The notes under the pieces are model-generated. The model searched no databases. It worked only from the letters and a program-made list of their open reading frames with translations, and was not told the DNA's origin. From assembly GCF_042666615.1 (NCBI RefSeq), contig NZ_JBHTDD010000002.1:1-64000 (forward strand): a stretch of 64,000 nucleotides of DNA. Reading direction: 5' to 3'. Below are positions 31,001 to 39,307 of this stretch, piece by piece. Position numbers and translations under genes: made by a program. Position 1 is the first letter of the stretch; the number at the start of each line of letters is the position of its first letter. The stretch comes from KBS50 sp042666615 (GTDB taxonomy: Bacteria; Actinomycetota; Actinomycetes; Mycobacteriales; Micromonosporaceae).

Positions 31001-32739
31001 TGAGCGCGCTCGTGCCGCTTCCCGTCATGCTGCCGCTGCTCGGCGCGGCGCTCACCCTGGTGCTGGTCGGGCGGCCCCGGACCCAGCGCACCCTGAGCGT
31101 GACCGTCCAGGGGGCCATCATGCTCGTCGCGGCGTTGCTGCTTGTCGAGTCGGACCGGCATGGCCCCGTGGTGGTGGAGGTGGGAGGTTGGGCGGCCAGT
31201 ACCGGCATCGTGCTGGTCGCTGACCAGCTCGCCAGCCTGATGCTGCTGGTCTCCGCGGCGGTGACTCTCTGTGTGCTGCTCTATTCCATCGGGCAGGGCC
31301 AGGCCGGTGGCGCAGAGACGGCACCGGTGACCGTCTACCATCCGACCTACCTGGTGCTGACCGCCGGCGTGACGAACGCCTTTCTGGCCGGTGACCTGTT
31401 CAACCTGTTCGTCGGCTTCGAGGTACTCCTGGCCGCCAGCTACGTGCTCATCATGCTGGGCGGTAGTGAGGTGCGGGTCCGGGTGGGTGCCACGTACGTC
31501 GTGGTCAGTCTGCTTTCCTCGATGCTGTTCCTGACCGGGGTGGGGCTGGTGTACGCGGCCACCGGCACGCTCAACCTCGCCCAACTCGCCGGCCGGCTCG
31601 CCGACCTGCCGGACGGATTGCGGTTGGCCCTTCAGGTCATGCTGCTGCTCGCGTTCAGCATCAAGGCCGCGGTCTTCCCGCTGGCCGCGTGGTTACCGGA
31701 CAGTTATCCGAGCGCGCCCACCCCGGTCACCGCCGTATTCGCCGGCCTGCTCACGAAAGTCGGCGTCTACGCGATCATCCGAGTGGAAACGCTGCTCTTC
31801 CCCGGCGGCCGGGCGGCCGACGTGGTGCTGGTGCTGGGACTGCTCACCATGCTGTTCGGCATCCTCGGTGCCGTCGTCCAGAGCGACATCAAGCGACTGC
31901 TGTCGTTCACGCTTGTCAGCCACATCGGCTATCTGCTGTTCGGGGTCGGGCTGACCACGGTCCGCGGGCTGGCCGCGGCGACCTTCTACGTGCTGCACCA
32001 CATCACGGTGCAGACCGCCCTCTTCCTCGCCGCCGGACTGGTCGAGCGGCGTGCCGGCAGCACCAACCTGGACCGACTGGGCGGGCTCGCCCGCGCCGCT
32101 CCGTTGCTCGGCTGGCTGTTTCTCGTTCCGGCGCTGAACCTGGCGGGGATTCCGCCGATGTCGGGCTTCCTGGGCAAGCTCGGACTCATCGAGGCCGGTG
32201 TGGCGGATCGTGGGGTGCTGGCGGCCGTGCTGGTGGGCGGCGCGGTGGCGACCAGCCTGCTCACCTTGTACGCCATGGTGCGGGTCTGGAGTCTGGCGTT
32301 CTGGCGGGACCGTCCGGCGGATGAACCGGTGGTGACCGGAGAACCGCCCCTCGCGGCTGGCGTGCGGTCGGCCCCCGGGATGTCGGCCGTGGCGTCGGCA
32401 ACCGCTCGTTCCGGCCACCACCCGGGACCGGAACCTGAACTGGCCGAGCAGGTGGCGCCCGCGGCGCCGCACGAACCAGATCAACCCGCTGGGGGCCGGC
32501 CGGCAACTGATCCCCGGCATACGGGGACGGTCCGCCACACCGAGGTGGACGGTGCCGAGGGCGATTCGTCCGGCGCTCTCCACCCGTTGATGGTCGGCGC
32601 CACCATGGCGCTTGTCGTCCTCGGTGTCGTGGTCGCCGTGGTGGCGGGACCGGTGTACCGGATCGTGGATGACGCAGCGGTCGATCTCAACCAGCGGAGC
32701 CCGTACATCGAGGCGGTGCTGGGCGGGGGAGAGCCGTGA
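31000..32739 (+). CDS. mrpD: Na+/H+ antiporter subunit MrpD
   Basis: NuoN/NuoM-like proton-channel subunit of 579 aa. There are about 14 TM helices; signature blocks include LAGDLFNLFVGFEVLLAASYVLI, the lysine motif FSIKAAVFPLAAWLPDSYPSAPTPVTAVFAGLLTKVGVYAIIR, and LLSFTLVSHIGYLLFG. A hydrophilic insert of about 110 residues (about 440-550, Pro/Glu/His-rich) precedes the last TM helix, longer than in most MrpD proteins. The start is the GTG at 31000, directly after the 60-bp tandem repeat; GAGGAG in that repeat is too far away to serve as a ribosome site. The end overlaps mrpE. Confidence 0.94.
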   Translation: MSALVPLPVMLPLLGAALTLVLVGRPRTQRTLSVTVQGAIMLVAALLLVESDRHGPVVVEVGGWAASTGIVLVADQLASLMLLVSAAVTLCVLLYSIGQGQAGGAETAPVTVYHPTYLVLTAGVTNAFLAGDLFNLFVGFEVLLAASYVLIMLGGSEVRVRVGATYVVVSLLSSMLFLTGVGLVYAATGTLNLAQLAGRLADLPDGLRLALQVMLLLAFSIKAAVFPLAAWLPDSYPSAPTPVTAVFAGLLTKVGVYAIIRVETLLFPGGRAADVVLVLGLLTMLFGILGAVVQSDIKRLLSFTLVSHIGYLLFGVGLTTVRGLAAATFYVLHHITVQTALFLAAGLVERRAGSTNLDRLGGLARAAPLLGWLFLVPALNLAGIPPMSGFLGKLGLIEAGVADRGVLAAVLVGGAVATSLLTLYAMVRVWSLAFWRDRPADEPVVTGEPPLAAGVRSAPGMSAVASATARSGHHPGPEPELAEQVAPAAPHEPDQPAGGRPATDPRHTGTVRHTEVDGAEGDSSGALHPLMVGATMALVVLGVVVAVVAGPVYRIVDDAAVDLNQRSPYIEAVLGGGEP

Positions 32740-33311
32740 GCCGGCCCGCGAACGCCGCCACGTGGCGGCGCCGACGGGGGCGGGACCTGGTCGCGGTGGC
32801 CGGGTTGACGCTCATCTGGAACCTGCTCTGGGCGGAGCTGAGCTGGGCCAACCTCGTCGGCGGCATGCTGGTGGCCGTAGTGGTGTTGATCTTTTTCCCG
32901 CTCCCACCGGTGACCTTCCGGGGACGGCTGCGGCCGCTGCCACTGGTGCGCCTGGCGGCCCACTTCGTGGTCGAACTGGTGGCGGCGAGCGTCGCACTGA
33001 GCTGGCTGGCCATCCGGGGCGGTCGCGTCCCACGCAGCGCCGTGATCGCGGTGCCGCTGCGGGTGGGCTCCGACCTCAACCTCTCGCTCACCGCCGAGCT
33101 GGTTTCGCTGGTGCCCGGCACGCTGGTGGTCGAGGTCGATCGCGACGCCGGCATCCTGTTCGTACATGTGTTCGACGTGCGCGGGGCGGGCTCCCTGGCC
33201 GAGGGACGGCGGCGCATTCACCGGGTCGAGGCCCGGCTCGTCCGGGCAGTGGGTTCACCCGCCGAGGTGCGCCGGGTCGCGGCCCGGCCGGACCGGGAGC
33301 CGACGGGATGA
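32736..33311 (+). CDS. mrpE: Na+/H+ antiporter subunit MrpE
   Basis: A 191-aa MrpE. Two to three N-terminal TM helices (LVAVAGLTLIWNLLWAELSWANLVGG, MLVAVVVLIFFPLPPV) are followed by a cytoplasmic domain with the family pattern PLRVGSDLNLSLTAELVSLVPGTLVVEVDRDAGILFVHVFDV. The GTG start overlaps the mrpD TGA. The end overlaps mrpF (ATGA), so D, E and F are translationally coupled. Confidence 0.93.
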   Translation: MSRPANAATWRRRRGRDLVAVAGLTLIWNLLWAELSWANLVGGMLVAVVVLIFFPLPPVTFRGRLRPLPLVRLAAHFVVELVAASVALSWLAIRGGRVPRSAVIAVPLRVGSDLNLSLTAELVSLVPGTLVVEVDRDAGILFVHVFDVRGAGSLAEGRRRIHRVEARLVRAVGSPAEVRRVAARPDREPTG

Positions 33312-33571
33312 ACCTCGCAATCGCGCTCGCCGTGGCGGTCCCGTTGTCGGTCGCCGCCTTGTTCGCGCTGGTCCGGCTCGTCCGCGGACCCGCCGTGCTG
33401 GACCGCATCGTGGCCGCCGAGGTGCTGCTGACGCTGATGGTGGCGGCGGTGGGCGCGGAGGCGGCGATCAACCGGCACACGACCACGCTGCCGGTCCTCG
33501 GGGTGCTCTCCCTGCTGGGCTTCGTCGGCTCGGTGTCGATCGTCCGGTTCTCCGGCAGTGAGGAACCGTGA
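33308..33571 (+). CDS. mrpF: Na+/H+ antiporter subunit MrpF
   Basis: Small 87-aa protein with three TM helices. RLVRGPAVLDRIVAAEVLLTLMVAAVGAEAA is the MrpF signature with the membrane Asp. The ATG at 33308 overlaps the mrpE stop by 4 bp; the longer frame back to 32612 is inside mrpD and mrpE. Confidence 0.93.
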   Translation: MNLAIALAVAVPLSVAALFALVRLVRGPAVLDRIVAAEVLLTLMVAAVGAEAAINRHTTTLPVLGVLSLLGFVGSVSIVRFSGSEEP

Positions 33572-33605
33572 CCGGGAGGGCGAGAGCCGTCAGCGGAGGT
33601 GGACG

Positions 33606-34061
33606 ATGACCGGTGCCGATGTCGCGGACCTGCTCGCCCTGCCATGCCTGGTGGCTGGCGCCCTGCTGAGCCTGGCCGCCGGGATCGGGTTGCTCCGATT
33701 CCCGGACACCTTGTCCCGCGTGCACGCGGCGACGAAACCGCAGGTGCTCGGCGTACTCCTGATTTTGGTCGGGGTTGGGCTGCGGCTGCGCACCCCGACC
33801 GTGCTGCCGATGCTGCTGCTGATCGGGGCGTTCCAGCTCATCACGGCGCCGATCACGGGGCAGATGATCGGCCGGGCCGGATACCGGTCTCGGAAGCTGC
33901 GCCCGGACCTGCTGGACGTCGACGAACTCGCTGACCGGCGGGTTGGGCGCGGGTCCGCCGCGCGGACCCACGGGCCGCCGCGATCCGCCGGTGGTTCCGC
34001 GTCGTCCGGCACGGATCAGCCCTTCAGCGGTCAGGACGACGGGCCCAGGCCGGCACCGTAG
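33606..34061 (+). CDS. mrpG: Na+/H+ antiporter subunit MrpG
   Basis: Last gene of the Mrp operon: a 151-aa protein with three TM helices and the signature GIGLLRFPDTLSRVHAATKPQVLGVLLILVG. A hydrophilic Arg/Ser/Pro-rich tail of about 50 residues is longer than usual for MrpG. GGAGG lies shortly before the ATG. With A(B), C, D, E and F present, the antiporter set is complete. Confidence 0.92.
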   Translation: MTGADVADLLALPCLVAGALLSLAAGIGLLRFPDTLSRVHAATKPQVLGVLLILVGVGLRLRTPTVLPMLLLIGAFQLITAPITGQMIGRAGYRSRKLRPDLLDVDELADRRVGRGSAARTHGPPRSAGGSASSGTDQPFSGQDDGPRPAP

Positions 34062-34416
34062 CGCGGACGCGTGTCGCTACTGGGAACGTGGAACATCCTC
34101 CTGATCGGCGCGCCGCGGCTTCCGTGGGGCGCGCCACGCTGCGGAGATGACCGGCGGGTCGCGGCTTTACCGACGCGCCGCGGCTTCCGGTCGGCCAACC
34201 GGCCGGGCGGGCGAACGGAGTACGGGCAGCGAAACCAGGCACCGGGGATGCTTCCGGCACTCTCAGCGAACCTCCAGCCTGCCTGGTTAAACTTGACGGC
34301 ATGATCGACTCGACTGCCCAGGAGGGCAGTAGTAGCCAGCCGGGTCGGGCCCGGCATTCCTGGTCGACACGTCGGCCATCGCAGTCCGAGCGGCGACGGG
34401 GAGCACTGACGCATCC
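34062..34416. other. 355-bp intergenic region after mrpG
   Basis: A 16-bp direct repeat CGCGCCGCGGCTTCCG occurs near 34111 and 34174. A TAAACT -10 at 34288 begins a candidate leader ORF (34301-34423). Nothing else is recognised. Confidence 0.6.
34288..34293 (+). promoter_or_regulatory. -10 element upstream of leader ORF
   Basis: TAAACT (TANNNT type), exactly 7 nt before the ATG at 34301. This predicts a transcript starting at that ATG. Confidence 0.5.
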
Positions 34417-34423
34417 GTGCTGA
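34301..34423 (+). CDS. Candidate 40-aa leader peptide upstream of CNNM/CorC gene
   Basis: ATG at the predicted transcription start, 40 codons (begins MIDSTAQEGSSSQPGRARHS), stop at 34421-34423 overlapping the GTG of the next gene by 7 nt. It is Ser/Arg-rich. Third-position GC is about 70%, lower than in neighbouring genes, so coding status is uncertain. The overlap and placement suggest translational coupling or attenuation for the transporter gene. Confidence 0.35.
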   Translation: MIDSTAQEGSSSQPGRARHSWSTRRPSQSERRRGALTHPC

Positions 34424-35745
34424 TCGCCCTTGGCCTCCTTCTGATTCTCGTACTGACCGCGGCGACGGGATACTTCGTCGCCCAGGAGTTCGGCTACGTC
34501 GCCGCCGATCGCGGCAAGCTGCGCCAACTCGCCGACGACGGTGACCGCGCCGCGAGCCAGGCGCTCCAGGTCACCGGCCGGCTCTCCTTCATGCTCTCCG
34601 GTGCCCAACTCGGCATCACGGTCACCGCGCTACTCGTCGGTTACGTCGCCGAGCCGTTCCTCGGTGCCGGACTGGCCGAGCTGTTCGGCGGCGTCGGCCT
34701 GCCGACCGGGGTGAGTCTGCCGCTCTCGGTCGCCCTCGCCCTGCTGATCGCGACCGTGGTGCAGATGGTCTTCGGCGAGTTGGCTCCCAAGAACCTCGCT
34801 ATCGCCAAGCCGGAGGCGCTGGCCCGGGCGCTCGCCAGCTCCACCCGGATCTATCTCGCGCTCGCCGGACCGCTGATCCGGCTCTTCGACGCCTCCGCGA
34901 CCCGGCTGCTGCGCCGGGTCGGCATCGAACCGATCGAGGAGTTGCCCAGCGGCGCCACCCATGAGGACCTTGAGCAGATCATCGCCTCCTCACAGAAGCA
35001 GGGTCATCTCAGCGCGGAGATGTCCAACCTGCTGGACCGGGGCCTGGACTTCCGCGAACTGACCGCCGGGGAGGCGATGGTGCCCCGGGTGGACGTGGTG
35101 ACGCTGAGCGCCGACGACCCGGTGACCCGCCTGGTCGAGCTGTTGGACACCGGGCACTCCCGCTTTCCCGTACACGGGGCTGACCTGGACGACCTGGTCG
35201 GGGTGGTGGGGATCGCCGACGTCCTCGGCGTGCCGGCGGACCGGCGGGCCACCACCCCGGTCGCCGCGGTGGCCGTGCCGCCGCTGCTGGTGCCGGAGAC
35301 GCTGCCGTTGCCGACGGTGCTGGACCGGCTGCGCTCCGGGCACCGGCAACTCGCCTGCGTGGTCGACGAGTACGGCGGCTTCGCCGGGGTGGTCACCTTG
35401 GAGGACATCGCCGAGGAACTCGTCGGACCGATCCGGGACGAGGACGATCCCCCCGAACGGGCACCGGTCCGGCAGCCCGACGGTTCGTGGGTGGTGCCGG
35501 CGCGTTGGCGCATCGACGAGGTGGCCGACAGCACCGGCATCGAGCTGCCCGAGGCGCCCGAATACGACACAGTCTCCGGACTGGTGATGCGCGAGCTGGG
35601 CCGGGTGCCCGAGGTGGGTGACCGCCTGGAGATCGTGTTGCCGGTTGACCCCGACGCGCCGGAGCAGATCCCGCACGCTCTGGTCGAGGTGCTGGCCGTG
35701 GATCGGCACGTGGCCGACGCCGTACGGCTGGAGGTGCGTGCGTGA
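34417..35745 (+). CDS. CNNM/CorC (HlyC) family transporter
   Basis: Membrane protein of 442 aa of the CorC/CNNM family, linked to Mg2+ and Co2+ transport and historically called hemolysin. An N-terminal DUF21 domain with about four TM helices carries FMLSGAQLGITVTALLVGYVAEPFLG and MVFGELAPKNLAIAKPEAL. A CBS pair follows (AGEAMVPRVDVVTLSADDPV ... LACVVDEYGGFAGVVTLEDIAEELVG), then a C-terminal CorC/HlyC domain (about 355-440). The start is the GTG at 34417; GGGGAG lies 13 nt upstream. It is paired with a second, shorter CNNM gene downstream. Confidence 0.9.
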   Translation: MLIALGLLLILVLTAATGYFVAQEFGYVAADRGKLRQLADDGDRAASQALQVTGRLSFMLSGAQLGITVTALLVGYVAEPFLGAGLAELFGGVGLPTGVSLPLSVALALLIATVVQMVFGELAPKNLAIAKPEALARALASSTRIYLALAGPLIRLFDASATRLLRRVGIEPIEELPSGATHEDLEQIIASSQKQGHLSAEMSNLLDRGLDFRELTAGEAMVPRVDVVTLSADDPVTRLVELLDTGHSRFPVHGADLDDLVGVVGIADVLGVPADRRATTPVAAVAVPPLLVPETLPLPTVLDRLRSGHRQLACVVDEYGGFAGVVTLEDIAEELVGPIRDEDDPPERAPVRQPDGSWVVPARWRIDEVADSTGIELPEAPEYDTVSGLVMRELGRVPEVGDRLEIVLPVDPDAPEQIPHALVEVLAVDRHVADAVRLEVRA

Positions 35746-35790
35746 GCGCGAGGAGTGAGCCGGTTGTGCGAGCCCCGCAGTCGCGAACGA
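35742..35790 (+). repeat. Third copy of the intergenic GTGAG(G/C)GCGAGGAGTGAGCC element
   Basis: Begins GTGAGCGCGAGGAGTGAGCC and continues with the loop AGCCCCGCAG flanked by GTGCG and TCGCGAAC. Here too the upstream gene's stop codon lies in the first bases of the element. It is similar to the two copies at 30881-31000. Confidence 0.85.
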
Positions 35791-35803
35791 AGGCTGGTAA
35801 CCG

Positions 35804-36865
35804 ATGAGCGCCGGCCTGGCACTGTTCCTGTCGTTGATCCTGCTGGCGCTGAACGCCTTCTTCGTGGCCGCCGAATTCGCCCTCGTCGCGAGCAAGCGCT
35901 ACCGGCTCGAACAGGCCGCCGCCACGGGCAGCCGGGCGGCCCGGGCGGCGCTGGCCGGCAACCGGGAGCTGTCCCTGATGCTGGCCGGCGCGCAGCTCGG
36001 CATCACCGTGTGCACCCTGGGCCTCGGTGCGCTGGCCGAACCGGCGATCGAACGCCTGCTCAGCCCGCTTCTGCACCTCGTCGGGTTGCCGGAGGCGACG
36101 AGTCACGTCATCGCCTTGGTGATCGCACTGTCGCTGGTGACCTTCCTGCACCTGGTGGTGGGGGAGATGGCGCCGAAGTCGTGGGCGATCACCCATCCGG
36201 AGCGGTCCGCGCTGCTGCTGGCCCTGCCGTTCCGCGCGTTCGCCTGGCTGGCCCGGCCCGTGCTGGCCGCGTTGAACTGGCTGGCCAACGGCACGTTGCG
36301 CCTGGTCCGGGTGCAGCCGCAGGACCAGTTGGCCCAGGTGCACGGCCCGGGAGAGCTGCGCATCCTGCTCGAACAGTCGCACGAACACGGGCTCTTGGAG
36401 GCGCAGGAGCACCTGATGCTCACCAGCATGCTGGAGCTGCAGGGCACCGCCGTGAAGGACGTCATGGAGCCGCTGGACGGGCTGGTCGCGGTCGACGGGC
36501 GGGCGTCCGCGGACCGGATCGAGGAGGTGTCCCGGGACAGCGGCCGGTCCCGGCTCGCGGTCCGCGGCGCCGACGGCGCGATCGCCGGGCTGGTGCATGT
36601 GCGGGAGGCGGTCCGGGCGACCACCGCGGGGCGGCCGACCACGGCGGCGGACCTGATGACGGACGCCTTCGCCCTGCCGGCGACGGCCAGGGTGACCGAG
36701 GCGGTGGCCGCCATGCGGGCACGGCAGGCGCAGTTGGCGCTCGTCGTCCCGGTGCGGGGCGCCCGACCGGTCGGCTTCGTGGCCCTGGAGGACCTCCTGG
36801 AAGAGGTCATCGGCGAGTTCGACGACGAAACCGACCCGGTCCCGCGGGGCCGGCGGATGCGCTGA
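35804..36865 (+). CDS. CNNM/CorC family transporter, short form
   Basis: Second CNNM-type protein, 353 aa. DUF21 membrane domain: LILLALNAFFVAAEFALVASKRYR, MLAGAQLGITVCTLGLGALAEPA and HLVVGEMAPKSWAITHPE. A CBS pair with DVMEPLDGLVAVDG and FVALEDLLEEVIGEFDDE follows. The C-terminal CorC/HlyC domain of the upstream paralogue is missing, so the two may form a hetero-oligomer. The ATG at 35804 comes 13 bp after the intergenic element. It is followed without a gap by the spo0M-like gene. Confidence 0.9.
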   Translation: MSAGLALFLSLILLALNAFFVAAEFALVASKRYRLEQAAATGSRAARAALAGNRELSLMLAGAQLGITVCTLGLGALAEPAIERLLSPLLHLVGLPEATSHVIALVIALSLVTFLHLVVGEMAPKSWAITHPERSALLLALPFRAFAWLARPVLAALNWLANGTLRLVRVQPQDQLAQVHGPGELRILLEQSHEHGLLEAQEHLMLTSMLELQGTAVKDVMEPLDGLVAVDGRASADRIEEVSRDSGRSRLAVRGADGAIAGLVHVREAVRATTAGRPTTAADLMTDAFALPATARVTEAVAAMRARQAQLALVVPVRGARPVGFVALEDLLEEVIGEFDDETDPVPRGRRMR

Positions 36866-37747
36866 GTGGAGGTGGGGTCGGTGGGGCTGCCGGTGGCGGG
36901 ACCGCCCGGACTGTCGGTGCAGACCGACCTCACCAATCCCAGCACGCGGCCGGGCCTGCGGCTCCCCGGCCGGGTGACGCTGACCGCCACGCTGGATCCG
37001 GTACGGATCGACGGTGTCCGGCTGGGCCTGGTCGGCAAGGTGGAGCGGGACGATGGCGGGCAGGCGCTTGTCGAGTTCCACCGGATGCCGGTGGCCGGGC
37101 CGTTCCTGCTGGCCGCCGGGGAACGCCGGGTGGTGCCGTTCGCCGCCCCGATGCCCTGGGAGACCCCGGTCAGCGTGGTGGACGACAAGGCGCCGCTGGC
37201 TCTGCGGCTCGGCCTGCGTACCGAGGTGTCGACCGGTGATGGCCCGGGGCCGGACGACATGCGACCGGTGTTCGTGCATCCGCTGCCGGTACAGGCCGGG
37301 GTCCTGGGAACGCTTGCCGAACTCGGGTTCGAGCTGCGGCAGGCGGCGCTGCGGGACGGGCGGCTGCCCAACGTCGACCAGGTCTTCGGCTTCCACCAGG
37401 TGATCGGCTACTGGGCGGCGCCGCTGTACGCCGGGCCGATGAGCGAGGTGGAGGTCACCTTCGTCACCGACGACACCGGGGTGGACGTCATCCTCTGGCT
37501 GGACCGTCGGCTCGCGCTGGCCGGCGGCGGGCACACCAGCATCAGCCGGTTCCGGGTCAACCACTCGGGTGCCGACCGTGCCGACTGGCCGTCGGTGGTG
37601 GACGGCTGGCTGCGGCAGGCGATAGATCGGCACGTCGCGGCCCATTCGCCGTACCCGGTGCATCCGCACCTGACCGAGTCGCCGCGGGTCAGCCGACCAC
37701 CGGACCGGCTGGAGCAGGGCGGCGATCCAGGCGCTACGGCCGGCTGA
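36866..37747 (+). CDS. Sporulation-control protein Spo0M family
   Basis: A 293-aa arrestin-like protein. The family pattern is visible in VQTDLTNPSTRPGLRLPGRVTLTA, the RVVPFAAPMPWETPVS segment and the C-terminal SEVEVTFVTDDTGVDVILWLDRR. Bacillus Spo0M modulates sporulation and interacts with the cell-division machinery; the role in actinobacteria is open. The GTG at 36866 directly follows the transporter stop; GTG codons at 36872 and 36881 are alternative starts, the latter with GGAGGTGGGG upstream. Confidence 0.85.
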   Translation: MEVGSVGLPVAGPPGLSVQTDLTNPSTRPGLRLPGRVTLTATLDPVRIDGVRLGLVGKVERDDGGQALVEFHRMPVAGPFLLAAGERRVVPFAAPMPWETPVSVVDDKAPLALRLGLRTEVSTGDGPGPDDMRPVFVHPLPVQAGVLGTLAELGFELRQAALRDGRLPNVDQVFGFHQVIGYWAAPLYAGPMSEVEVTFVTDDTGVDVILWLDRRLALAGGGHTSISRFRVNHSGADRADWPSVVDGWLRQAIDRHVAAHSPYPVHPHLTESPRVSRPPDRLEQGGDPGATAG

Positions 37748-37852
37748 CCTCACCCGCGACGCCGACCGAGCACACCGAGGTCTGGCGGTCCGGCCGTCGC
37801 CGGGTAGGACGTCGGTGCCGAGGGTCGAAGGCGCCTCCCGGCCTGGCGGTGG

Positions 37853-38779
37853 TCACCGATGGAGGGCAACCAGGTCGAGGCGGGTCAGGTGGTCGGCGTC
37901 GGCGATCAGGTCGATGGCCGTGATCTGCCCGTGGGCCACGGTGAAGGCGAACACCACCCGGGGGCGGCCGGCGTGCGTCCAGAGCGCGCCGGCCCGCCCG
38001 TCGACCATCGCGGGCTGGGCCGCCCGGGCCCGTCCCGCGAAGGTGCCGGCCACGTCCGCCGCACCTCGTACCTCGCCCGCCGCGCCCATCAGCACAGCGG
38101 CACCGTCGGCACGGGCGACGACATCCGGGTGGAGCACCGCCAGCAGCGCGGCGAAGTCGCCATCCCGGGCGGCGGCCAGGAAGGCTCCGACCACCTGCCG
38201 TTGCCGCTCCGGGTCGCGATCCGGCCGACCGAGGGAGTCGGGCTCCTCGGCGGGCTCCGGCCCGCCGGTCTGGCGCACACGGCGGCGGGCTCGGCTGGCA
38301 AGCATCTTGGTGGCGTCCGGGGACCGCCCCAGGATCGGGGCGATCTGGTCGAACGGTACGGCGAACAGGTCGTGCAGCACGAAGGCGAGCCGTTCGGCGG
38401 GGGAGAGCGTATCCAGGACCACGAGCAGGGCGGCGCCGATAGAGTCGGCCAGCAGCGCCTCCTGTTCCGGGTCGACCGGCTCGTCGGCCGCCACCGGCCG
38501 GGCGTTCGTTGTCGGCCGGGCGATTTCGTCGCGGGCGTCGAGCGGGTCCTCCCGGCGGGCGGTCCGGGACCGGAGCATGTCCAGGCATACCCGACCGATC
38601 ACGGTGGTGAGCCAGCCACCCAGGTTGGTCACGCCATCGGCCTCCGTACGGGCGAGGCGGAGCCAGGTCTCCTGGACGGCGTCCTCGGCCTCTCCGCTTG
38701 AGCCGAGCATCCGGTGCGCCACGGCCCGCAACCGGGCCCGGTGCGGTTCGAACCGGTCGGCCAACCACTCGTCGTCCAC
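37853..38779 (-). CDS. ECF sigma factor with C-terminal SnoaL/NTF2 domain (ECF41/SigJ type)
   Basis: RNA polymerase sigma factor of 308 aa. Region 2 spans about residues 8-75 (HRARLRAVAHRMLGSSGEAEDAVQETWLRLAR) and region 4 about 125-180 (LSPAERLAFVLHDLFAVPFDQIAPILGRSPDATKMLASRARRR). The C-terminal 110 residues are an NTF2-like domain, the built-in regulatory module of ECF41 sigma factors, which lack a classic anti-sigma factor. The start is the GTG at 38779 with GAAGG 5 nt upstream; the longer frame to 38884 runs into the divergent gene. A CCGTCA-N6-TGACGG repeat lies just upstream. Confidence 0.88.
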   Translation of the reverse strand: MDDEWLADRFEPHRARLRAVAHRMLGSSGEAEDAVQETWLRLARTEADGVTNLGGWLTTVIGRVCLDMLRSRTARREDPLDARDEIARPTTNARPVAADEPVDPEQEALLADSIGAALLVVLDTLSPAERLAFVLHDLFAVPFDQIAPILGRSPDATKMLASRARRRVRQTGGPEPAEEPDSLGRPDRDPERQRQVVGAFLAAARDGDFAALLAVLHPDVVARADGAAVLMGAAGEVRGAADVAGTFAGRARAAQPAMVDGRAGALWTHAGRPRVVFAFTVAHGQITAIDLIADADHLTRLDLVALHR

Positions 38780-38801
38780 AGTTACCTTCTCCCGTCGCTG
38801 T

Positions 38802-38819
38802 CCGTCATAGCGGTGACGG
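38802..38819. promoter_or_regulatory. Inverted repeat in sigma/VOC divergent region
   Basis: CCGTCA-TAGCGG-TGACGG is a perfect 6-6-6 inverted repeat in the 79 bp between the sigma-factor start and the VOC-protein start. It is a candidate operator. Confidence 0.4.
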
Positions 38820-38858
38820 AGCACCACCCGCTGAGGTAACACATCAAGGAGCACAACC

Positions 38859-39236
38859 ATGTCGACGGGCCTCAGGACGATCATCTACCCGGTCCGGGAT
38901 CTGGCTCAGGCGAAGGCGTTGTTCGGCGACCTGCTCGGGGTCACCCCGTACATGGACGAGCCCTACTACGTCGGTTTCGACCGCGACGGGCAGGACGTGG
39001 GGCTGGATCCCCACGGCCACGACAAGGGCATGACCGGGCCGGTCGGCTATTGGCACGTCGACGACATCGAGGCCAGCCTCGGCCGCCTGCTCGCCGTCGG
39101 CGCAAAGGCGGAGCAGGACATCAAGGACGTTGGTGGGGGCAAGTTGGTGGCCAGTGTGCGGGATGTCGACGGCAACGTGATCGGTCTCATCCAAACCCCC
39201 AGCGATCCCGGTCTGGTCGGGTCCGACAACGCCTGA
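38859..39236 (+). CDS. VOC family (glyoxalase/bleomycin-resistance fold) protein
   Basis: A 125-aa protein of two beta-alpha-beta-beta-beta modules: STGLRTIIYPVRDLAQAKALFGDLLGV, then YWHVDDIEASLGRLLAVGAKAEQDIKDVGGGKLVASVRDVDGNVIGLIQ. The latter is the typical second module with a metal-site Glu/His pattern only partly kept. Substrate unknown. Strong ribosome site AAGGAG before the ATG at 38859. It is divergent from the ECF41-type sigma factor and 71 bp ahead of a DoxX gene. Confidence 0.85.
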   Translation: MSTGLRTIIYPVRDLAQAKALFGDLLGVTPYMDEPYYVGFDRDGQDVGLDPHGHDKGMTGPVGYWHVDDIEASLGRLLAVGAKAEQDIKDVGGGKLVASVRDVDGNVIGLIQTPSDPGLVGSDNA

Positions 39237-39307
39237 CGTCCGACGCGCCCGCGGCCGCTCGTGCACCGACACCGGGCTCGGGCGGCGCCCTGAGGAAGGA
39301 GCTTGAG

